Shown piece after piece: positions 1 to 7,477 of a stretch of DNA of 64,000 bases. Both the position numbers and the translations under genes were made by a program. The first letter of the stretch is position 1, and every line of letters begins with the position of its first letter. The DNA comes from Chrysogorgia sp. JL179-B06 (lineage: Eukaryota; Cnidaria; Anthozoa; Scleralcyonacea; Chrysogorgiidae). Under the pieces are notes generated by a model. That model had not been told where the DNA came from, did not search any database, and was given only the letters and a program-made list of their open reading frames with translations. The DNA lies in the NCBI GenBank assembly GCA_035772405.1, contig JAYKKM010000306.1, positions 62,001 to 126,000 of the forward strand. Reading direction: 5' to 3'.

Positions 1-113
1 GTAGAACACGGCGATACAAGGATGGTTTTCCAAAAGTCAGATCCGTTAGGAATCTACACGATTTGGAAAAGTGTGTTGGTGCCCTATGTTCTTTGTGTGT
101 GGTTAAATTTGTG
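1..113. repeat. Left terminal inverted repeat of the Polinton
   Basis: The 113 bases match the reverse complement of 24190-24302 with no difference that I can see; the match stops after TTAAATTTGTG. This defines the left end of the element. The window begins inside or at the edge of the repeat, so the outermost bases and the target-site duplication cannot be seen here. Terminal inverted repeats of one hundred to several hundred bases are normal for Polintons. Confidence 0.93.
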
Positions 114-223
114 ACTGCCATGGCTCAGCCGTGTGGGACCTACGTGTTGGTATTAAATTGGTTAAATTTGAAAATTGTTTAGATTGCTTAAATTATAAAT
201 TTATCTTTTATTGATTCAATTTT
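114..223. other. AT-rich spacer between left TIR and polymerase gene
   Basis: This is a short non-coding stretch, AT-rich in its inner half. It is not repeated at the right end. I see no gene in it. Confidence 0.6.
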
Positions 224-3200
224 TTATAACATATTGTTTTGGGTATTTTTTTTTTTATTTTTTTTTATTTTGTAGTGTCCATAGGCATAGCTAGATATTC
301 CGTCTTCTGAAATGTGTCTCTTGTCGTCGAAACAACTCAGTGATATTTTATTAATCTCGTAGCTTCCTAATTGGTGATTTATACTTCTTATGGTTTTCAT
401 TGTGTGAGACATTTGTTTTTTACTCGCTAGGGTGTCTTTGTAGTCGTCATGTCTTATTTTCTTTCTAACGACACTTTTCTTCACCCCTTTTGCGGTCTTG
501 CCGCCGTCTCCTGTTTCCTTAATGTAGCTGTACATTTTCGCCCTCAATCCAACGAACTCAACTATTGGGACTCCTGATGTCTCGTCTTTCATCTTACCAA
601 TCACTTTCTTATTCACGGAGTTGAAGTATGGTGACGTCTTGTCATAACCACTAAAGTCAAACAATTCTTTGCTTTCGAACATGTCCTTGTACACGTCCTT
701 CGTCTTGATCTCATACATGAGACTATCAGTGTCTGTGAATAGTAGCTTAGCATTGTGTTTCTTCTTTATGTGGTTGTAGTGAAAGTCGTACATTAGTGTC
801 TTCGATAGGTCGAGTATACACATTCCCACGTAAGCTGGTCTATTAAGCGTTAGCGTCTCTTTGATCTTGTGTATTGCCACCAGATTTTCGTTAAATATTT
901 TCCAACTCACGATCGTTGCCTTTGATACTAACTTTACTAGTTGCTCACTGTTAAACATCAGCTTGACGCACACCCTCTTCCTCAGATTTTCCATGGTCTT
1001 CCCAAAGACTGAGTTGTTCATCAGCTTGAAGAAGTCCTTCTCAAAGTCATTCTTAGCTGCCGTTCTCTTGACTGTGTTGAAGTCGATGTATTTCTTCAGC
1101 CACGGAGACTGATCGAAATGTAACACCCTATGAACCTTGCTGACTGTCATACCCAACGACATGTATAGTTGCAGGTTTCGGTAGTGAACTACGTACTTCG
1201 ATTTGTCGTGTAGGTTGGGCACCAGCTTAGTCACCTCACCTGTAGATACTCCGAATTTGTCTGCTATCTTCTTACAATATGGTGACAGCATGTCTCTACT
1301 CACTCTCATCTTCTCAGGGGCTAAGGGGTAGTCGTTGTGAAGGTCGTGCAGTCCCTTTGGATACTTAAGGTCAACCTCAAGTATCAGCCCCTTGTCTGAG
1401 TCGTCACTGTATTTGTTGAGACTGTTGATGTCAAATTCTTTGACCCACTTAAACCCTCCGGTTGGCAGGTACTGGCTCATAGCCCAACCATAAAGGTTGT
1501 TTGCGTCTAGGTACGTTATGTATTTTGAAGGCTTGCTACTATCATAGTCCTTCATGTATTTATTATTAGCCTTACCATGTCTATGCGTGATGCAGGAGAC
1601 ACCACCTCGCATTCCTTTCTCAATAAACTGAAACATGTCAATATCAGTCATCAGCTCTAGTTTCACTCCTGTCATCTTTAGAGCAGCGTCCCACGATAGT
1701 CCAGGTGATGTGAAGTAATGACAAGGATCTAATTGGTAGTACTGTTTACACATTCTTCTAAAGTTCTCGAACACGTCAGACAATAGTAGCACATCAGTCT
1801 TGAGGTACAGGTCATGGTACTCACCCATGTTCCTAATGTTGAACGTTTTCCATACGTTTTGCGCGTGCTTGTAGTCTGCATCTGACACGTGCTCATCATT
1901 TAGAATGCTGTAGAACGCTTCTTTAGGAGGTAACTCAGTCTCGTCAAATCTAGCGAAGCTATCCATATGGTCATATGGGTACACGCCTTTACGTGACACT
2001 AGCTCTAACCCTTCAGTGTACGCCTCAGACGTGTACTTGAAACAGTCTTTTGGTAGGTTACTAACTAGACTGTCTAGACTAGAGCTCATGAATTGGAAAC
2101 TATCTATAAATACTAGATGTTTACCTAACATGAAAGCCATGTACTTCTCCATATTGTTAGGTATGACGTTGATGCTCAACCCTAGCCCACTAATCTCCTG
2201 CATGATGAAGTGACTGTCATAACCTCTTAGGTTGTGAAAGATGACAGGTATCTTGTCAGTCAGTCTGTAGTTCCTGTTGCACAGGTTGTGTGCCGAGCCT
2301 CTGTATTTACCAGTGACGTGGCAATGGTCTCTGACTTTTACGTCTTCACTTACGTACTCCTTGTCACAGATGTGGCATCTGGTAGCCTTCTTAAAGTTAG
2401 TCTTGTCAGCGGAAGTCATGACCATGTCCTTGTTGAAGTGTTCCTTCTTTGTCTTTTTACAGTACTCGACTTCTTGCAGCATTTTATTCATAAATCTTCT
2501 GACTGCGCCCTTACCGCGGTACGTCTCTACAGGCTTGCTGTGCTTGTTGTCGTAGCAGCAGACTACCTTGTACCCGTACCCGCAGTCTGTGTGTTTCTGG
2601 TATGCGTTAGTGTACGACTTGTCTTTAGAGGGCGTTGCTGTGTCGATTTTCTCCGTAATAGCCTCGAAGTCAGCGTATATTACGAATGGTACCTCTAGTT
2701 GTTTGTGAAAGTTTTTGTACTTTAGGGTGTTGTCTCCTTTTTCTGGCATCTTGATTGCCTGCTTTCCGTTAATCACTATACAATTCTCTATGTGGTTCTT
2801 TATTAGTATGTCTACTGTGCTGAAACATTGGAGACAGTACCTACAGAAGTTCTTTTTGTGCTCATGTTTTGACTGATTGTACATAAACCTATTGAAGTCC
2901 TTAATGTACACGTAGTGGTGTTTCTCGTCTCCTGTTATTAACAGTAGATCCATACAGTCCTCGTTTTTCTCCTTAGAGATGTAGATGGGGTATGGCTGCT
3001 TGTCCTCATATCTGAACACGTTTATGTTTATTTTGTTCAGTTTTTCTATTTTGTTGTATTGTCTCGCTGACACTGGGAAGTCTACTCCCTTGTAGTCCAC
3101 AGTGTTAGTGTTTTTCTTGTGTTTTGACACTCTCTCTGGGTGCTCGAGTACTGGGTTCTTATGTAGTATGTGACACCACATGAAACACTTGTCGTCATTG

Positions 3201-4174
3201 TTCTTTATGTTGATTAGACCCTTCAATGAGTTCCTCAATTCAGACGGTAGTTCGATGTAGCTGGATCCTTTTAGAGGTTTGTACACTACTACGTTTATAT
3301 AGTGGTCGTCTATATTGTATATAGTCCACCCAGACCCTTCTGATAGCCATACAGTTATACGATTTACTATCTCTTCACTTGACTGTCCTGTGGTTTCATA
3401 TATGCCGTTACTATTAACTACTGTTTTAGTGACACTATTGAAGAACGCGGTTTTAAACGTCGTTCTATCTCTATCTAATTGTTTCTCTAGAGTCACTTTT
3501 ATTGTCTCGTTGTGTTTTATACCTCTTAGTTGTCTTAGGTCTTTCCTTAGAGTTAGAACCACAGCTACTCTAGTTTTATTGAGTTGTGATAGTGGATCCT
3601 TACTGTCTATCACTTCAACGTTGTACGATCTAGTGTATCCTTTTAGTGCTACTCGCCCTTGTGTGACTGTAGGGAGCGTGTTCCTATCAATGTGTGCTGG
3701 TGGTGAGAAAGGTTCGACATCTGTCGGTACTTGTGGTGGCGCTCTTGTAGGACGTTTTTGCGCTGCTTTTTTGTATAGGCTAGTGATTTTGTCTTTCGCC
3801 ATGTTATAGGCTTGCGAGACTGGCTTTCGTATTGACTCTGGTGTGTGTTCGACTAGCCAATCATACCACTCGTTTAGTTTTTGTCTGTACCCAGGTTGTG
3901 GGCGATTTGGTCGTGGTGGTGGTGTTGGCCTCGTTCTGCGTTTGTGTGGTGTTGGTTTTAGTAGACGTTTTGTTGGTTGTGGTGTTGGTGTGTCTAAAAG
4001 TGATGTTAGATTTTGTCCAGTGTTACTTTGTTGTCGGTGAAGACCATTCTTGGTCTTTACCGTGGAGGTGTCGTTTTTAGGACGTGTCGTTTTTTCCATC
4101 ATACTTGACATATTATGTCGACTAGTCTCTAGGTCATTTTTAGGACGTGTCGTTTTTTCCATCCTACTTGACAT
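224..4174 (-). CDS. polB: Protein-primed family B DNA polymerase (Polinton pPolB)
   Basis: This 1316-aa protein would replicate the element using a protein primer. Visible motifs in order: a proline- and basic-rich N-terminus; a possible OTU/papain-like domain (about 300-430, C330 and H419/H420); a Cys/His finger (C444, C447, H461, C465); Exo I D502-F-E504; an endonuclease VII-like CxxC...DHCH...CN segment (600-636) inside the exonuclease region; Exo II around D653; Exo III Y786...D793; Pol A at D890 (LDANNLYGWAMS); Pol B K1050...N1054...FG; Pol C TDTDS at 1147-1151. All exonuclease and polymerase residues I looked for are present and the frame is open. The peptide MEKTTRPKND occurs twice (residues 5-14 and 26-35) because of a 63-bp duplication that also carries the ATG, so Met22 may be the ancestral start. 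It is the outermost gene on the left, as is common in Polintons. Confidence 0.96.
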   Translation of the reverse strand: MSSRMEKTTRPKNDLETSRHNMSSMMEKTTRPKNDTSTVKTKNGLHRQQSNTGQNLTSLLDTPTPQPTKRLLKPTPHKRRTRPTPPPRPNRPQPGYRQKLNEWYDWLVEHTPESIRKPVSQAYNMAKDKITSLYKKAAQKRPTRAPPQVPTDVEPFSPPAHIDRNTLPTVTQGRVALKGYTRSYNVEVIDSKDPLSQLNKTRVAVVLTLRKDLRQLRGIKHNETIKVTLEKQLDRDRTTFKTAFFNSVTKTVVNSNGIYETTGQSSEEIVNRITVWLSEGSGWTIYNIDDHYINVVVYKPLKGSSYIELPSELRNSLKGLINIKNNDDKCFMWCHILHKNPVLEHPERVSKHKKNTNTVDYKGVDFPVSARQYNKIEKLNKININVFRYEDKQPYPIYISKEKNEDCMDLLLITGDEKHHYVYIKDFNRFMYNQSKHEHKKNFCRYCLQCFSTVDILIKNHIENCIVINGKQAIKMPEKGDNTLKYKNFHKQLEVPFVIYADFEAITEKIDTATPSKDKSYTNAYQKHTDCGYGYKVVCCYDNKHSKPVETYRGKGAVRRFMNKMLQEVEYCKKTKKEHFNKDMVMTSADKTNFKKATRCHICDKEYVSEDVKVRDHCHVTGKYRGSAHNLCNRNYRLTDKIPVIFHNLRGYDSHFIMQEISGLGLSINVIPNNMEKYMAFMLGKHLVFIDSFQFMSSSLDSLVSNLPKDCFKYTSEAYTEGLELVSRKGVYPYDHMDSFARFDETELPPKEAFYSILNDEHVSDADYKHAQNVWKTFNIRNMGEYHDLYLKTDVLLLSDVFENFRRMCKQYYQLDPCHYFTSPGLSWDAALKMTGVKLELMTDIDMFQFIEKGMRGGVSCITHRHGKANNKYMKDYDSSKPSKYITYLDANNLYGWAMSQYLPTGGFKWVKEFDINSLNKYSDDSDKGLILEVDLKYPKGLHDLHNDYPLAPEKMRVSRDMLSPYCKKIADKFGVSTGEVTKLVPNLHDKSKYVVHYRNLQLYMSLGMTVSKVHRVLHFDQSPWLKKYIDFNTVKRTAAKNDFEKDFFKLMNNSVFGKTMENLRKRVCVKLMFNSEQLVKLVSKATIVSWKIFNENLVAIHKIKETLTLNRPAYVGMCILDLSKTLMYDFHYNHIKKKHNAKLLFTDTDSLMYEIKTKDVYKDMFESKELFDFSGYDKTSPYFNSVNKKVIGKMKDETSGVPIVEFVGLRAKMYSYIKETGDGGKTAKGVKKSVVRKKIRHDDYKDTLASKKQMSHTMKTIRSINHQLGSYEINKISLSCFDDKRHISEDGISSYAYGHYKIKKNKKKNTQNNML

Positions 4175-4205
4175 GTTATGTCTATATACTATAGTATATG
4201 TTTTA
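4175..4205 (-). promoter_or_regulatory. Shared AAAACAT...GTATA motif before polB
   Basis: Read on the minus strand, this holds TAAAACATATACTATAGTAT and then a short AT stretch before the polB ATG. The same arrangement lies before most genes of the element, so I infer a promoter. A similar AT stretch also precedes the second in-frame ATG inside the 63-bp duplication. Confidence 0.5.
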
Positions 4206-4267
4206 TTTCTTTAGACCCTTACCTAAAAAGAGTCGTTTTACAATTTTACTATACTAGTACAATGTAA

Positions 4268-4447
4268 TCACGCTTCCAAATTTCTCAAATGCTTTTTGGT
4301 CTTTAGGTGTTTATATTTAGAGGTCACATGGTATGGCCTATCGCATGTCTCACACACCCATTTGTGAGTGTTCATCCACACTTTAGTTTGCGCTCTTGCT
4401 GCTCTTAAAGCTTCTTCTTTGGTTTGGTAAATTCTAGGTCTTCCCAT
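4268..4447 (-). CDS. Small C2H2-type zinc finger protein (59 aa)
   Basis: This short reading frame starts MGRPRIYQTKEEALRAAR and carries one Cys/His finger: CETC, then about 13 residues later a histidine in KYKH, then KKH. The protein is strongly basic, which suits a DNA-binding or structural role. It lies between polB and the zinc-ribbon gene, on the same strand, and its ATG is directly preceded by the shared AAAACAT...TATATA motif. That position supports it as a real gene despite its length. The function is unknown. Confidence 0.6.
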   Translation of the reverse strand: MGRPRIYQTKEEALRAARAQTKVWMNTHKWVCETCDRPYHVTSKYKHLKTKKHLRNLEA

Positions 4448-4470
4448 TATATAATACTATATGTTTTATT
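4448..4470 (-). promoter_or_regulatory. Shared AAAACAT...GTATTATAT motif
   Basis: Minus-strand sequence AAAACATATAGTATTATATA abuts the ATG of the 59-aa zinc finger gene. Its first bases overlap the TAA stop of the neighbouring gene upstream, an arrangement seen several times in this element. Confidence 0.55.
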
Positions 4471-5089
4471 TCTCTAGACCTTTTCTGATCCACTCGTTGT
4501 AGTATGGATCTCCTCTCCCATCCCAACCTAGATCCTTGTATACTACGTTATACAGGTTATACTCGAATCGCACCTTGACCTTACCAGGTTTGAGGTCGTT
4601 AAGACTACCTCTCAACTCTATACCTCTTCTAGAGCATATTCTTATGACATAGAAAATATATTTCGATATGTTCTTAACAATCAGTTTGTTTCTTTTAAGA
4701 GACCATACTATCTCTATAAAATCACTGACAACTGTTGGTATGTCACTCTCGTTAACTAGTCCAGTCAACATTCTATCTAACCACTTACTGTAACTATGAG
4801 CCGATTTCTTGTACATCCAAATGTTAGGTACGAAGTTTCTCACACGTCCGTAGGTAGTCTCTCCACACTTGTTGCAACTAAATACACCATCTTCGATTTG
4901 GGTTCTGTGGTTACTACACTCGTAACAGTACGTGGTGTCGTACCACTTTTTTGGTGTTGCGTCCTTACTTCCGTTCTTGATCTCGTCCAATGTGTACCCT
5001 AATGTAGTACCACTCCACTTTTTTGACGTCTCAATCTCGTCCAACGTATACCCAGCATAGAACATTCTCATTGTGCGTTCGTCAACCAT
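4466..5089 (-). CDS. Zinc-ribbon protein, possible VLTF3-like late transcription factor
   Basis: This 207-aa protein has a clear zinc ribbon (C55, C58, C72, C75: CYEC...CNKC). After it comes WMYKKSAHSYSKWLDRM (91-107), which resembles the conserved Y-x-R/K-x-x-H-F-x-x-x-L segment of the poxvirus/NCLDV VLTF3 late transcription factor family. The following IP...V...K motif order also fits that family. If so, it would act with a polymerase at the element's late promoters. The N-terminus carries a short repeat (YTLDEI...KKW, twice). It sits in the minus-strand operon-like block. The zinc ribbon is directly visible; the VLTF3 assignment is inference from motif order and is not certain. Confidence 0.5.
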   Translation of the reverse strand: MVDERTMRMFYAGYTLDEIETSKKWSGTTLGYTLDEIKNGSKDATPKKWYDTTYCYECSNHRTQIEDGVFSCNKCGETTYGRVRNFVPNIWMYKKSAHSYSKWLDRMLTGLVNESDIPTVVSDFIEIVWSLKRNKLIVKNISKYIFYVIRICSRRGIELRGSLNDLKPGKVKVRFEYNLYNVVYKDLGWDGRGDPYYNEWIRKGLEK

Positions 5090-5113
5090 CTAAGTTACTA
5101 TACTATATGTATC
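5090..5113 (-). promoter_or_regulatory. Weaker copy of the shared pre-ATG motif
   Basis: On the minus strand, GATACATATAGTATAGTAAC lies shortly before the ATG of the zinc-ribbon gene. It matches the shared motif but lacks the AAAA start. Confidence 0.4.
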
Positions 5114-5176
5114 TTTAGACTATAGTGTGGTAACTTAAGTGTCGCTCTAGAGTGCGTAATAGTTAGGTAACTTGTA

Positions 5177-5443
5177 CTAATCTCTACTGAATGTCTTCCC
5201 ATTGTGCTGTGTCGTCATGATCTGTCTTAATCGATCTCGAGTGTCTGACAATAGTAGTCTCAACTCTTTGGTCTCGTTTACCTGGATAATAAGGTTCTTA
5301 CAGAGTACCATCAACGCTTCGTCGTGTTTCTTCTGGTTCTCGAAAAGTATCTCCAATACGTTACGCGTATTTGTCTCCAGTGCGTCATGTTTAAGCTTCT
5401 CGTCTGCTTCCATCGCTATCTCCTTCAAAGTTCTAGCACGCAT
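5177..5443 (-). CDS. Small coiled-coil protein, shortened relative of the next gene
   Basis: This 88-aa protein is charged and mostly helical, with a likely coiled coil over much of its length. Its C-terminus RLRQIMTTQHNGKTFSRD closely matches the segment QLRQVLTIQYDGKTFSKE in the protein encoded at 5472-5888. The two adjacent genes therefore look like paralogues from a local duplication. This one lacks the hydrophobic N-terminus and C-terminus of its neighbour, so it should be soluble. The function is unknown. The ATG at 5443 is used; no strong promoter motif abuts it. Confidence 0.6.
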   Translation of the reverse strand: MRARTLKEIAMEADEKLKHDALETNTRNVLEILFENQKKHDEALMVLCKNLIIQVNETKELRLLLSDTRDRLRQIMTTQHNGKTFSRD

Positions 5444-5471
5444 AACTATAGTGCCACATGTATAGTTACGT

Positions 5472-5888
5472 TTAGATCACTCTGTACACCAAGTACCCAA
5501 CGGGTAACCCGACAGCTCCGACGAATATCGTTTGGTATTCTCTCATCTCGTCAGAGGGTTTATAATAGTCTGATAACTCAGGCTCTTTACTAAATGTCTT
5601 CCCATCATACTGTATCGTCAGTACTTGTCTTAGTTGATCCAGAGCGTGGTTCGTGTCGTTTATGTCTGCATTAGCATCTGACAACTGTTGTCTTAGTTCC
5701 TGAACTTTGTCTCTCTGACGAATCTCGTTCTCGTAGAACTTTTCTTTCGCTCTCGCAAGACTCTCCAACGCTTTGTTGTGTCTCTTTATCTCTGTCTCGT
5801 AGCCTGTATGGTTTAGCTTGCTGAATAGAAACCCAGCTCCTGCGAATGCTATGGCGTTGAACAAACCACCTGCTACCGCACTAGCCAT
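5472..5888 (-). CDS. Polinton small membrane/coiled-coil protein (138 aa)
   Basis: The protein starts MASAVAGGLFNAIAFAGAGF, a short hydrophobic, glycine- and alanine-rich segment. A long charged helix follows (about 30-95, KRHNKALESL...), and a second hydrophobic segment ends the protein (TIFVGAVGLPVGYLVY, about 120-135). The N-terminal hydrophobic stretch followed by a KRH-containing helix resembles a small protein family that I know from cnidarian Polintons. No function is established; a membrane- or capsid-associated role is inference. It is followed downstream by its shortened paralogue and preceded by the 77-aa membrane protein gene on the same strand. Confidence 0.7.
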   Translation of the reverse strand: MASAVAGGLFNAIAFAGAGFLFSKLNHTGYETEIKRHNKALESLARAKEKFYENEIRQRDKVQELRQQLSDANADINDTNHALDQLRQVLTIQYDGKTFSKEPELSDYYKPSDEMREYQTIFVGAVGLPVGYLVYRVI

Positions 5889-5904
5889 TATATATTACGC
5901 TGTG

Positions 5905-6138
5905 TTATTTTGAGAACGGGTCAATAGGTAAGTATTTCTTGCTCTGCGCCCACTTAACGAGTAGCGTTGAAACGCCTACAGCAGTCGCTAACTTTAGGGT
6001 GCCCTTCACTGATTCAGGAGTGCCTAACGGTTCTTTTAGTACTTTCTTTGATGCCATGGATACGGCTACGGCTCCAGCAGTCACAAGGGCTGCGTCGTAT
6101 AGCTCGTTCATCAGTTCTTTTCTGTCTATTGATGCCAT
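5905..6138 (-). CDS. Small conserved Polinton membrane protein (77 aa)
   Basis: The protein has two hydrophobic segments (about 17-30 AALVTAGAVAVSMA and about 49-63 LATAVGVSTLLVKWA) joined by KKVLKEPLGTPESVKGTL. The ELYDAALVTAG start and the KEPLGTPE linker resemble a recurrent small protein of cnidarian-type Polintons. Its function is not known; an internal membrane or minor virion protein is plausible. The TAA stop lies within the motif before the next gene, and its own ATG is directly preceded by a clear copy of the shared promoter-like motif. Confidence 0.7.
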   Translation of the reverse strand: MASIDRKELMNELYDAALVTAGAVAVSMASKKVLKEPLGTPESVKGTLKLATAVGVSTLLVKWAQSKKYLPIDPFSK

Positions 6139-6158
6139 ATATTATACGACATGTTTTA
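6139..6158 (-). promoter_or_regulatory. Best copy of the shared pre-ATG motif
   Basis: Minus strand: TAAAACATGTCGTATAATAT, then the ATG of the 77-aa gene. The first TAA is also the stop codon of the upstream 99-aa gene, so promoter and stop share bases. Confidence 0.6.
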
Positions 6159-6455
6159 ATCGAGGCTGTCGAGTTTACGTGATGGTTTTATAATAACAGT
6201 CTTAGGCTCTTCGGTCACTACTTGTTTGTCTTGCCTAATCGTGTAGTACAGCGAACCAGCGGCTATTACCACTCCTATAGTGCCTATGATGTATCCATAG
6301 TTAAAACTATCGTCCTCACTTGTGACTCTCTCTCTCATCTTCCTCTCTTTGGCTGCTTTAGATATAGCAGCCAAGCGTTTGCCTGCCTCTACTCTCTTAG
6401 GGTCTTTAACCCTTGTTGTCGACGTTATAATAGGTACGGACTCACTGTCAGTCAT
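6156..6455 (-). CDS. Small basic single-span membrane protein (99 aa)
   Basis: The N-terminal third is basic and includes KDPKRVEAGKRLAAISKAAK (17-36). One transmembrane segment follows (about 54-72, YGYIIGTIGVVIAAGSLYY), and the tail is charged. The KDPKRV...GKRLA signature recurs in small proteins of animal Polintons that I recognise, though no function is known. Basic nucleic-acid-facing and membrane segments in one chain would suit a core or membrane-linking virion protein; that is inference. Its stop overlaps the promoter-like motif of the next gene. Confidence 0.65.
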   Translation of the reverse strand: MTDSESVPIITSTTRVKDPKRVEAGKRLAAISKAAKERKMRERVTSEDDSFNYGYIIGTIGVVIAAGSLYYTIRQDKQVVTEEPKTVIIKPSRKLDSLD

Positions 6456-6513
6456 CTTATACTATACGTGGTGTCTTGTTACAGATGACCTCACAGTCGT
6501 CTCACAGGTCGTC

Positions 6514-7317
6514 TCACAGATAGAGTATTCGGTGAAAGTATCTTTGATGATTAGACAGTGTGGTTTCACTCTTAAATCTCCTATTGCAGTACTCACACAG
6601 GACTCTAGAGTCTGTCATATATGTCTCTATGAAATGTATTATCTCATGTTGGTCTGAGGATAGTAACGTGTTGTACCCTTGTGATCTTAGTCTCCTTAAT
6701 ACCCTCATCTGGTTATTCCTAATAACCCCATTACCTTTCGGTGTTTTGAACTCTATAGCAAAACCATTGTATCTCTTGTGGAGTTGTGGGACTATCAAAT
6801 CTGGTTGTCCACCACTATAACCCTTCTTCCACCCATCTATTCTTTTGGTAGATGTGTCTTGGTACTCACCCAACCCTGGGATGACTATTGTTGGATGGTA
6901 CTCTCTAATATACTTCACAATGTCATAGTGTAAATCTGTCTCATTCATGATTGATAGTTGGTTATGTTGCGTGTAAACACCTGTCTTTCTAATAGATGGT
7001 AGGACTTCTGAGAACACCCAGTTTTGAAACTTCTTGGCTGACTCGAGTTTCGATGAGAAGACTAGAGCATAAACTCCTGGCTCCGATATTAATATCGTGT
7101 TTGGTTGTAAATTTAAAGGGGTGCGCGAATCACGCACCCCTTCAAACACCTCTCGTTTGACCTTATATATATCGTCAACATGTGCACTGACAGCCCAACT
7201 CGCGTTTTTATACCCTAGTGCCTTAGCGACTTCTTTTCCATAGAACCAAATATTGTCTCCATCTTTAATAGTAGTGACAGACATGTCGTTATTTCTAAAT
7301 ATTTTAGTGACACTCAT
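6514..7317 (-). CDS. BRO-N / VRR-NUC-like nuclease / C2H2 fusion protein
   Basis: Three domains follow one another in 267 aa. Residues 2-115 are a BRO-N domain (WFYGKEVAKALGYKN, ISEPGVYALVFSSKLE, NWVFSEVLPSIRKTG). Residues 128-234 resemble a VRR-NUC/PD-(D/E)xK nuclease: GQPD with D173, then IEFK with E189 and K191, and Q203 in the next helix. Residues 241-262 are a C2H2 finger (C241, C244, H257, H262). BRO proteins are known from insect DNA viruses, phages and Polintons and are thought to bind DNA. The nuclease and finger suggest a sequence-targeted DNA-cutting enzyme. I chose the ATG at 7317; an in-frame GTG one codon earlier is less likely. Positions 7116-7142 form a GC-rich palindrome inside the coding region. 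Confidence 0.82.
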   Translation of the reverse strand: MSVTKIFRNNDMSVTTIKDGDNIWFYGKEVAKALGYKNASWAVSAHVDDIYKVKREVFEGVRDSRTPLNLQPNTILISEPGVYALVFSSKLESAKKFQNWVFSEVLPSIRKTGVYTQHNQLSIMNETDLHYDIVKYIREYHPTIVIPGLGEYQDTSTKRIDGWKKGYSGGQPDLIVPQLHKRYNGFAIEFKTPKGNGVIRNNQMRVLRRLRSQGYNTLLSSDQHEIIHFIETYMTDSRVLCEYCNRRFKSETTLSNHQRYFHRILYL

Positions 7318-7342
7318 CACCTATAATATACCACATGTTTTA
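7318..7342 (-). promoter_or_regulatory. Shared pre-ATG motif before the BRO gene
   Basis: Minus strand: TAAAACATGTGGTATATTAT and then GGTG before the ATG at 7317. It is a near-consensus copy of the element-wide motif. Confidence 0.55.
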
Positions 7343-7403
7343 TTTTATGTTTAAATAGCAGTCATCTTAAGAGAGTAACCCACTTAATAGCACAAACACA
7401 CGA

Positions 7404-7445
7404 TCTGACCAACCCCCCAAAACGGGGGGGGGGGGGTTGGTCAGA
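7404..7445. terminator. Long GC hairpin with a G13 tract between two genes
   Basis: TCTGACCAACCCCCC pairs with the GGGGGG...GTTGGTCAGA arm around a short AAAAC loop, and the right arm contains 13 G in a row. It lies in the 160-bp gap between the BRO gene and the 186-aa gene. It could end or process a transcript or be a mobile hairpin; terminator is only one reading. Confidence 0.35.
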
Positions 7446-7477
7446 ACAAACTCCTAATTGGTGATACTTGTGAGCAC

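Noticed and set aside
2234..4080. Plus-strand open frames of 82-164 aa across polB
   Set aside because: They are antisense to conserved polymerase domains and have no motifs.
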